Below, one piece after another: positions 1-4,166 of a DNA stretch of 6,156 nucleotides (position 1 is its first letter; each line of letters starts with the position of its first letter). Both the position numbers and the translations under genes were made by a program. Below the pieces are notes generated by a model. The model was given only the letters and a program-made list of their open reading frames with translations, made no database searches and was not told where the DNA came from. The DNA comes from Deltaproteobacteria bacterium (GTDB lineage: Bacteria; Desulfobacterota; Desulfobacteria; C00003060; C00003106): assembly GCA_019314005.1 (NCBI GenBank), contig JAFDAE010000194.1, positions 1 to 6,156 on the forward strand, written 5' to 3'.

Positions 1-10
1 GGGCCGAATG

Positions 11-433
11 TTACGATTTGAAGGGATTGTCGATTAACATTCCTTCGATAATTTGACCGTCGTTTAAATCTTCTGTGAGAACTTTACTGACCTTTGCCCT
101 GGAGGCAGCGGCAATTATAAGGGCGTCCCAGAAAGATAGCTTGTATCTTTCTTCGATTTCTGATGCCCTGAGAACTGAATCAGCCCTGTTAGTTTCAATA
201 TGCCAAGAAGTGTAATTTTCAATTATACCGCGCGCATTAGTATAGGTGAGTGGTTGGGGTATTTTTTTTGTGACGTTGACGTAAAATTCCTGGAGTACCT
301 GTGTGCTTATAACGCCGTTTTCATTTCCCCATAGTTCTTCAATAATAGAAGCAGCAACATCATGCTTTGGGCCTGCGTCCAGATCATGCGCATAAATCAG
401 TATATTTGTATCGACGAAAATCTTATCTTTCAT
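11..433 (-). CDS. vapC: VapC-type PIN-domain ribonuclease toxin
   Basis: This 140-residue protein has the PIN-domain layout. The first strand and acidic residue are in FVDTNILIYAHD (Asp8). Glu49 follows in QVLQEFYVNV, Asp103 in FWDALIIAAA, and the last acidic site is Asp122 in LTEDLNDGQ. All four expected metal-binding acidic positions are present, so the enzyme should be active. Members of the family are Mg2+-dependent endoribonucleases that cut tRNA or rRNA in the cytoplasm when free of antitoxin; the target here cannot be read from sequence. The start at 431-433 lies inside the end of the vapB gene, giving an 11-nt overlap in a different frame, so the two are translationally linked and co-transcribed. 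There is only a weak purine-rich stretch (GAGAAGAAC) before the ATG, consistent with coupling. The length is usual for VapC. Confidence in the family is high. Confidence 0.93.
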   Translation of the reverse strand: MKDKIFVDTNILIYAHDLDAGPKHDVAASIIEELWGNENGVISTQVLQEFYVNVTKKIPQPLTYTNARGIIENYTSWHIETNRADSVLRASEIEERYKLSFWDALIIAAASRAKVSKVLTEDLNDGQIIEGMLIDNPFKS

Positions 434-656
434 GAAGTTCTTCTCTCGACACAGTAATCTTGCCGCCGAGGTGACATCCTGTTCTTAGATTTGCAATAGC
501 GCGCCTTTTTGCTGCTTCGTAACTTTCAGCAGACTCGATCATTTCCCTTAATTCCTGTGCGAGCAACTTACTGACCGATGTATCTCTTTTAGCAGAAATG
601 ACCTTAGCCTTTTTGATTAAATCTTTATCCAAGCTTAAAGTAATATTCTGTTTCAT
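423..656 (-). CDS. vapB: VapB-type ribbon-helix-helix antitoxin
   Basis: This 77-residue protein starts MKQNITLSLDKDLIKKAKVI. That is the beta-strand plus first helix of a ribbon-helix-helix (MetJ/Arc-like) DNA-binding fold, followed by a second helix around residues 27-43. The rest (about residues 44-77) is charged and probably wraps the toxin. It should neutralise the downstream VapC and repress its own promoter. The open frame extends 52 codons further upstream, but I chose the ATG at 654-656. A clear Shine-Dalgarno AAGGAG (complement of 664-669) lies 7 nt before it, and the extension has no domain and crosses an inverted repeat that looks like the operator. The stop codon overlaps the vapC start. 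The order antitoxin then toxin is the usual one for vapBC. Confidence 0.9.
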   Translation of the reverse strand: MKQNITLSLDKDLIKKAKVISAKRDTSVSKLLAQELREMIESAESYEAAKRRAIANLRTGCHLGGKITVSREELHER

Positions 657-671
657 CTTTCGTCTCCTTGA

Positions 672-699
672 AATGTTCACGTAATATACGTGTAACATT
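672..699. promoter_or_regulatory. Probable vapBC operator (imperfect inverted repeat)
   Basis: An inverted repeat has arms AATGTTCACGTA (672-683) and TACGTG-T-AACATT (687-699), around a 3-nt centre, with one unpaired base in the right arm. It sits directly upstream of the vapB Shine-Dalgarno. A TATATT hexamer on the minus strand (complement of 683-688) would serve as -10, but I see no convincing -35. This is where a VapB dimer or VapBC complex would be expected to bind for autorepression. The palindrome is seen in the sequence; its role as operator is inferred. Confidence 0.55.
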
Positions 700-738
700 G
701 AAGCGATGTTATGGCAAGAGATAAGTTTAGGATTACGG

Positions 739-847
739 GATAAGGAATATGTAGTTAGCCCATTCATGGGCGTTTTAAAAAGGCACAAAGTGACATAGGC
801 ACAGAGGCACAAAGTATAAAGAAACGAGGGTTATGTGATAAGGAATA
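739..847. repeat. Short direct repeats in the vapB-brnA gap
   Basis: The 205-nt gap between brnA and vapB contains two pairs of 11-nt direct repeats. GATAAGGAATA occurs at 739-749 and 837-847, and AGGCACAAAGT at 781-791 and 805-815, with a further partial AGGCACA at 797-803. The copies are nested, the second pair inside the first. No coding potential is convincing here. The pattern resembles the slippage-prone simple filler seen between genes in some Desulfobacterota genomes; I assign no function. Confidence 0.5.
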
Positions 848-861
848 GGGATGCCGATGAA

Positions 862-1146
862 TCAGCTCACTTCCTTTAATTTACCGCTGACGAGTTTGTG
901 CAATGTACTTGAAATAAGAGTCTGATATGGAACGCCTTCTTTGGTTGCTTTTTTCCTGATTCTCTCCAAATCACGAGATGAGACTCTGATATTGATGCGG
1001 CTGTCTTTCTTTAGGGTGTTTCGTGCCGCTTCTTCAAGCTTTCGCTTTTCTTCTCTGAAGTTGAGTATACTCTCAAATTCTCCACGCTCAAAATCACTCA
1101 ATATTTTAAGTTCTTCCTCGTCAAGCATGAGCTTGTTTGTCTTCAT
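862..1146 (-). CDS. brnA: BrnA/CopG-like antitoxin
   Basis: This 94-residue protein has an acidic, helical N-terminal part (about 1-45, with LDEEELKILSDFERGEFES). A basic ribbon-helix-helix segment follows at about 47-88 (SRINIRVSSRDLERIRKKA, then GVPYQTLISSTLHKLVSGKL). The strand INIRV and the helix-turn EGVPYQTLISS are the DNA-binding signature of CopG-type antitoxins found with DUF497/BrnT-like toxins. It should bind and block the toxin encoded just upstream and repress the shared promoter. Its ATG overlaps the toxin stop in an ATGA junction (1143-1146), implying translational coupling, so it needs no strong Shine-Dalgarno of its own. The toxin-first order is the normal arrangement for BrnTA modules. 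The family is well supported; the exact name BrnA is by analogy. Confidence 0.85.
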   Translation of the reverse strand: MKTNKLMLDEEELKILSDFERGEFESILNFREEKRKLEEAARNTLKKDSRINIRVSSRDLERIRKKATKEGVPYQTLISSTLHKLVSGKLKEVS

Positions 1147-1412
1147 GGCAAATACTCCCTGGTTGCTTTTCGACTGGGAATTATTGTTTTCAGAAATCGA
1201 GTTCCTTTCTTCTTCACATAGGGTACTAAATAAACGTAGTCTTCTATATTGAGAATAATAATATTCTGATTGGGATATCGGCCTTTGTCGGGGTGTCTGA
1301 TAACATCTAGTACATCACCATTCTGAATGTGAAACACTACATCCTCGAAGCCGATACCTCTGGTCTTTTCAAGAAACAAATTTTTTTCATCGTCCCAGTC
1401 GAATTCATTCAT
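1143..1412 (-). CDS. brnT: BrnT-like (DUF497-type) toxin
   Basis: This 89-residue protein opens MNEFDWDDEKN, the typical F-x-W-D-x-x-K-N start of BrnT/DUF497 toxins. It continues with GIGFEDVVFHIQNGDVLDVI and a compact beta-sheet region (NIIILNIEDYVYLVPYV), and ends in TIIPSRKATREYL, where the Arg/Lys-rich motif matches the catalytic end of RelE-fold RNases. It is expected to inhibit translation by cutting RNA when the antitoxin is missing. It is the first gene of a two-gene operon. I see no Shine-Dalgarno before the ATG at 1410-1412; instead the leader contains a strong GC hairpin (1437-1456), so its translation may be weak or regulated. The length is usual for the family. Assignment to the BrnT/DUF497 group is confident; RNase activity is inferred from family knowledge. 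Confidence 0.83.
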   Translation of the reverse strand: MNEFDWDDEKNLFLEKTRGIGFEDVVFHIQNGDVLDVIRHPDKGRYPNQNIIILNIEDYVYLVPYVKKKGTRFLKTIIPSRKATREYLP

Positions 1413-1436
1413 TTTGAATTGAACAGCGAGCGCATT

Positions 1437-1456
1437 CCCCGCTGCTTGCGGCGGGG
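1437..1456. repeat. 20-nt GC-rich hairpin repeat, copy 1
   Basis: CCCCGCTGC-TT-GCGGCGGGG folds into a 9-bp stem (one G-T wobble) closed by a TT loop. It is related, position for position, to the hairpin at 1504-1523; the shared pattern is CYCCGCNNCTTGNNGCGGGG. An 8-nt direct repeat AGCGAGCG flanks this copy at 1425-1432 and 1459-1466. It lies between the predicted brnT promoter and the brnT start, so on the minus strand it would be part of the mRNA leader. There is no T-run, so it is not a typical terminator. Confidence 0.7.
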
Positions 1457-1466
1457 TTAGCGAGCG

Positions 1467-1494
1467 AATATAACATAAACATTTACCTTAACAA
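1467..1494 (-). promoter_or_regulatory. Predicted promoter of brnT-brnA
   Basis: On the minus strand a TTGTTA -35 hexamer (complement of 1489-1494) and a TATATT -10 hexamer (complement of 1467-1472) are separated by 16 nt. The spacer holds a small palindrome TAAA-CA-TTTA (1476-1485), which could be an operator half. Transcription would begin near 1460, giving a leader of about 48 nt that contains the hairpin at 1437-1456. The call rests only on sigma-70 consensus matching. Confidence 0.45.
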
Positions 1495-1503
1495 TCGGAG
1501 ATT

Positions 1504-1523
1504 CTCCGCAACTTGTTGCGGGG
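1504..1523. repeat. 20-nt GC-rich hairpin repeat, copy 2
   Basis: CTCCGCAAC-TT-GTTGCGGGG forms a 9-bp stem with a TT loop and one T-G wobble. Compared with the copy at 1437-1456, positions 7 and 8 of the left arm change from TG to AA and the opposite arm changes from CG to TT, so pairing is kept by matched substitutions. It lies upstream of the predicted brnT -35 box. Confidence 0.7.
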
Positions 1524-1614
1524 ATATTCAATATGATAAACTAGATGTGTGCCTATTGTCAACAGAACAATTGTCCCCTTTAAGAATGAAACGATCTATT
1601 ATTATATGGAGTTT

Positions 1615-1649
1615 GAGATTGCCGTGTCGCTTGCGCTCCTCGCAATGAC
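1615..1649 (-). repeat. GTCATTGCGAG...GCAATCTC repeat, copy 1
   Basis: Read on the minus strand this element begins GTCATTGCGAGGAGCGCAAG and ends GGCAATCTC, with ATTGC and GCAAT able to pair. It shares its ends with the copies at 3340-3374 and 4115-4155 while the middle varies. It lies 21 nt from a REP-like palindrome (1671-1692). I see no protein-coding function in the 290-nt gap that holds it. That gap otherwise contains the two GC hairpins and the brnT promoter. Confidence 0.65.
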
Positions 1650-1670
1650 GAAGGGAATTAGAATAAAGAT

Positions 1671-1692
1671 GCCTGATGAATCAGGCAGCTAC
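1671..1692 (-). repeat. REP-like element with GTAG tail, copy 1
   Basis: On the minus strand this reads GTAG-CT-GCCTGAT-TC-ATCAGGC: a GTAG tetranucleotide followed by a perfect 7-bp palindrome with a 2-nt loop. It is one of four copies in the window, all on this strand. It sits 10 nt beyond the stop codon of the fused dehydrogenase-acetyltransferase gene and could fold in its 3' end, but there is only a weak T-rich stretch after it. Confidence 0.75.
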
Positions 1693-1702
1693 AAAAAAAT
1701 GG

Positions 1703-3250
1703 TCATTTCTCATTCAGGCCGTTTTTCCCTTTGGCATATAGTTTCCTGCATGTCGGACAGGTCAGTTCTTTATTAAGCGTTTCGCCGCACTCGCAAACCC
1801 ACCCGATTTGTTTTGAAGGATTTCCTGCCATGAGGGCGTGGTCTTGGACATCCTTTGTGACTACTGCCCCTGCTCCAATAAAGGCATATCGACCGATGGT
1901 GTTGCCGCATACTACCGTAGCATTGGCCCCTATTGTCGCGCCTTTCTTCACCAGGGTAGGGCGGGACTGGTCCATTTTTCTGATCTCCGCCCTTGGATTG
2001 TAAACATTGGTGAATACCATGGAAGGACCGCAAAAGACACCGTCTTCGAGGGTAACGCCTTTATAGACGCTGACATTGTTCTGAATCTTGCAGTTATTAC
2101 CGATTGAAACATCGGGCCCTATAACAACGTTCTGACCGATGTTGCAGTTTTTGCCGATTTGTGATCCCGACAGGATATGGGAAAAGTGCCAGACTTTCGT
2201 GTTATCACCGATTATGCAACCTTCATCGATTTCTGCGGTCTTATGAATTAAAGGATTAGGAGATGTCGGAGGAGGAGTTAGGGGAGTAGCGTTGCCCAGA
2301 AGGCTATGAGAGGCGAGCTCCAATATTTCCAGCACCTCCACGGCGTTCTGTGCGTCGGCAATTTCTATGGGATCACCATTCAGGTGATCGACAAAATATT
2401 GAAGCTCTTCGGCAAGGGGCATCCTTCTCTCGTAGGGGATGACTTCCGTGGGGCCGTCGCGTTTTATCGGTTCTCCCTGAACCCAGTCTATTCCTTTTTC
2501 ATAAAAGAGAATGTTTTTCTCGTCTGAAGAATCCTCATACGAAAACATACCCTTCGAACCTATAACGACAATCCGGTGTTCCTTAAAGGGGTGCAGCCAG
2601 CTGACAAATATATGACCTACAACATTATCAGGGTAGGTGAGGACTGTCATTGACGAATCGTGATTATCGGGACGCAGGAATACCCCGCCTCTCGATATGA
2701 TTTCTTTCGGGAAGCTACCGATCAGATACTGAAATATTGAGATGTCGTGCGGTGCAAAACTCCACAGAATGTTTTCCTCAGTTCTCACTGTTCCCAGGTT
2801 GAGGCGATTGCTGTAAATGTATTCGAGCTTCCCTATTTTGCCGTTCTCGATAAGTTCCTTTATTTTTCGTATTGCTGGATGAAAGAGGAGGAGGTGCCCT
2901 ACCATCAGGTTGGTTCCGTTTTCTTCGGAAAGTTTCTTCAACTTACGTGCGTCTTCAGCCTTCAGTGTTATAGGTTTCTCGACAAGGACGTGCTTTTTTT
3001 GACTGATCAAGAATTCGGCAATTCGGAAGTGGGTTTCTGCCGGTGTTGCCACGGTAAAGCCGTCGAAGTTTTCCTTAATCGCCTCTTTGACGCTGGCGAA
3101 GAGCTTTATATCGGGATAGATTTCACTCAGCTCTTTCCGGGCTTCTGCACTCGCCTCAACAACTCCACCCAGGAAGCCAAGATCATTTAATGTCCTGATA
3201 TGGTTCTTACCCCATTGACCGGCACCGACAACGCATATGTTTTTTGGCAT
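1703..3250 (-). CDS. WbpB-like dehydrogenase fused to WbpD-like N-acetyltransferase
   Basis: This 515-residue protein joins two enzymes. Residues 1-318 are a Gfo/Idh/MocA oxidoreductase: Rossmann motif GAGQWGKNH (9-17), the catalytic-lysine motif EKPI (Lys92), and APHDI with candidate catalytic His168. Residues 335-480 are a left-handed beta-helix acyltransferase, with hexapeptide repeats such as [27 protein letters not shown] and IGANATVV. A zinc-ribbon-like tail follows (Cys486, Cys488, Cys498, Cys501). A Pro/Thr/Ser linker (321-334) connects them. In surface-polysaccharide synthesis, WbpB oxidises C3 of UDP-GlcNAcA and WbpD N-acetylates the 3-amino sugar made by WbpE. Stand-alone WbpB and WbpD are about 316 and 190 residues, so both halves look complete. 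The start has AAGGAA (complement of 3259-3264) 8 nt upstream. The dehydrogenase upstream in the locus is a pseudogene. Domain calls are confident; exact substrates are inferred. Confidence 0.92.
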   Translation of the reverse strand: MPKNICVVGAGQWGKNHIRTLNDLGFLGGVVEASAEARKELSEIYPDIKLFASVKEAIKENFDGFTVATPAETHFRIAEFLISQKKHVLVEKPITLKAEDARKLKKLSEENGTNLMVGHLLLFHPAIRKIKELIENGKIGKLEYIYSNRLNLGTVRTEENILWSFAPHDISIFQYLIGSFPKEIISRGGVFLRPDNHDSSMTVLTYPDNVVGHIFVSWLHPFKEHRIVVIGSKGMFSYEDSSDEKNILFYEKGIDWVQGEPIKRDGPTEVIPYERRMPLAEELQYFVDHLNGDPIEIADAQNAVEVLEILELASHSLLGNATPLTPPPTSPNPLIHKTAEIDEGCIIGDNTKVWHFSHILSGSQIGKNCNIGQNVVIGPDVSIGNNCKIQNNVSVYKGVTLEDGVFCGPSMVFTNVYNPRAEIRKMDQSRPTLVKKGATIGANATVVCGNTIGRYAFIGAGAVVTKDVQDHALMAGNPSKQIGWVCECGETLNKELTCPTCRKLYAKGKNGLNEK

Positions 3251-3307
3251 TATTCCTGTTCCTTATTATCCTTTGTTTATTATTAAGATTGATTCGCTTA
3301 ATATGAG

Positions 3308-3329
3308 GCCTGATAAATCAGGCAGCTAC
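3308..3329 (-). repeat. REP-like element with GTAG tail, copy 2
   Basis: On the minus strand this reads GTAG-CT-GCCTGAT-TT-ATCAGGC. It lies in the 134-nt gap between the VapC gene at 3385 and the fusion gene start at 3250, and is followed 10 nt further (+ direction) by a GTCATTGCGAG element. It differs from copy 1 only in the loop. Confidence 0.75.
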
Positions 3330-3339
3330 AAGTAACGTG

Positions 3340-3374
3340 GTCATTGCGAGGAGTGAAGCGACGAAGCAATCTCG
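3340..3374 (+). repeat. GTCATTGCGAG...GCAATCTC repeat, copy 2
   Basis: Here the element is on the + strand, beginning GTCATTGCGAGGAGTGAAGC and ending GCAATCTCG. This is opposite to the other two copies. ATTGC (3342-3346) and GCAAT (3366-3370) can pair. It ends 10 nt before the stop codon of the neighbouring vapC, so it lies immediately downstream of that gene. Confidence 0.65.
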
Positions 3375-3384
3375 TAAATATTTT

Positions 3385-3762
3385 TCAATTTCTGAACACC
3401 TTGAGTTTTAAATCTTTTATTGGTCTGAAATGCTTTGCATTGCTTGTCATGAGGGTTAGATTATTTTCAGTTGCTGTTGCTGCGATTATGGCGTCACCTG
3501 CCCGTAAGCCAGATGACATGGAGTACATCTCAATGTAAATAGAAGCCCGATGGCCGATATTTTCGGTAAGAGGAAGGATAGTAAACCCGAAAGTGGACAA
3601 AAAATCTTTTGTATATGCTTGTTGTTTTTTGTTTTTTGCTGCCTGCAACAATTCCATATAAGATTGAATAGACAGATATCGCTCTTCTTCGCGATCGATT
3701 ATCTTCGCCGCTTTATCACTGCCTCTTTGAACCCATATGAAAATATCCGTATCAAAGATCAT
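3385..3762 (-). CDS. vapC: VapC-type PIN-domain toxin (paired with a Phd-like antitoxin)
   Basis: This 125-residue PIN-domain protein starts MIFDTDIFIWVQRGS, with the first metal-binding Asp4 (and Asp6). Glu37 follows in SIQSYMELLQA, Asp90 in GLRAGDAIIAATA, and the closing motif is LMTSNAKHF, where Asn108 replaces the more common aspartate. The three core acidic residues are present, so ribonuclease activity is expected. The GLRAGDAIIAATA stretch and T-S-N-x-x-H-F end are standard for the VapC group. The start codon overlaps the antitoxin stop as ATGA (3759-3762), so translation is coupled. The protein differs clearly in sequence from the VapC at 11-433, so it is a separate module, not a duplicate. 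The RNA target is unknown. Confidence 0.92.
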   Translation of the reverse strand: MIFDTDIFIWVQRGSDKAAKIIDREEERYLSIQSYMELLQAAKNKKQQAYTKDFLSTFGFTILPLTENIGHRASIYIEMYSMSSGLRAGDAIIAATATENNLTLMTSNAKHFRPIKDLKLKVFRN

Positions 3763-3989
3763 ATGCGAGGCTTCCTTAAATCTTCTATGTCTTCATCTAT
3801 GGGTACGGTATCATGCTTGGACATACCAAAATAAGCATGGTCCCTGATACTCTTTTCAGATTTACTCATTTTGGCCACGATGATTCCTTTTACCTTTCCG
3901 TGATAGAGAATCTCTACATTTTCGTTTCTATCCAAGGCCTTAAGGACATCATTCATTTTATAACGTAAATCTACAATAGATGCTTTCAT
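3759..3989 (-). CDS. Phd/YefM-type antitoxin
   Basis: This 76-residue protein begins MKASIVDLRYKMNDVLKALD and continues ENVEILYHGKVKGIIVA. That is the Phd/YefM pattern: a strand, a helix that dimerises, and the hairpin with G-K-x-x-G-I-I-V. The C-terminal third is acidic (HDTVPIDEDIEDLR) and is the likely toxin-binding tail, which would fold on the PIN toxin encoded next. Such antitoxins act as repressors of their own operon, and a matching operator lies just upstream. The ATG at 3987-3989 has GAGG (complement of 3999-4002) 9 nt before it. It is the first gene of the two-gene operon and overlaps vapC by 4 nt. Pairing of Phd-fold antitoxins with PIN toxins is known. Confidence 0.88.
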   Translation of the reverse strand: MKASIVDLRYKMNDVLKALDRNENVEILYHGKVKGIIVAKMSKSEKSIRDHAYFGMSKHDTVPIDEDIEDLRKPRI

Positions 3990-4009
3990 ATCTAATGCCC
4001 TCTTTTAAT

Positions 4010-4051
4010 TATGTATAGAGGTATTATACATATATGTGATCGGACATGCAA
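4010..4051 (-). promoter_or_regulatory. Promoter and overlapping operator of the Phd-VapC operon
   Basis: On the minus strand a TTGCAT -35 (complement of 4046-4051) and a perfect TATAAT -10 (complement of 4023-4028) are spaced by 17 nt. The -10 lies inside an 8-bp inverted repeat, TATGTATA (4010-4017) and TATACATA (4025-4032), with 7 nt between the arms. A bound antitoxin dimer would cover the -10 box. Transcription would start around 4015, about 25 nt before the antitoxin start codon. The motifs are directly seen; the regulatory role is inferred. Confidence 0.65.
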
Positions 4052-4072
4052 TAAATAAAGTAAAATGAAACG

Positions 4073-4094
4073 GCCTGATAAATCAGGCAGCTAC
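4073..4094 (-). repeat. REP-like element with GTAG tail, copy 3
   Basis: On the minus strand this reads GTAG-CT-GCCTGAT-TT-ATCAGGC, identical over 22 nt to copy 2 (3308-3329). It lies just upstream of the Phd-VapC promoter, and is followed 20 nt further (+ direction) by the GTCATTGCGAG copy at 4115-4155. The pairing with that second element repeats the arrangement at 3308-3374, but with the partner inverted. Confidence 0.75.
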
Positions 4095-4107
4095 GTCGTG
4101 ATAAAAC

Positions 4108-4155
4108 AAAAAATCGAGATTGCCACATCCCGATGTAATCGGGACTCGCAATGAC
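4108..4155 (-). terminator. GTCATTGCGAG repeat, copy 3, shaped like a terminator
   Basis: On the minus strand the element (4115-4155) begins GTCATTGCGAG, contains a perfect 7-bp hairpin TCCCGAT-TAC-ATCGGGA (4128-4144), and ends GGCAATCTCG. The outer ATTGC/GCAAT ends can also pair. It is followed by ATTTTTT (complement of 4108-4114). It starts 12 nt after the stop codon of the dehydrogenase pseudogene, so it could end that transcript and insulate the toxin-antitoxin operon. The T-run is separated from the central hairpin by about 14 nt, so termination would depend on the outer pairing. Confidence 0.5.
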
Positions 4156-4166
4156 AAGTTATCCCT

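Noticed and set aside
657..812. N-terminal extension of VapB by 52 residues
   Set aside because: The internal ATG at 654-656 has AAGGAG at ideal spacing and begins exactly at the ribbon-helix-helix fold. The extension is Cys/Leu/Tyr-rich without a domain and covers the operator palindrome.
1549..1776. 75-residue + strand open frame in the gap after the fusion gene
   Set aside because: It is made up of the repeat elements at 1615-1649 and 1671-1692 and the antisense of the fusion gene's 3' end. There is no ribosome binding site and no domain.
2747..3190. 147-residue + strand open frame antisense to the fusion gene
   Set aside because: It is a shadow of the Rossmann domain coding sequence; no motif and no start signal.
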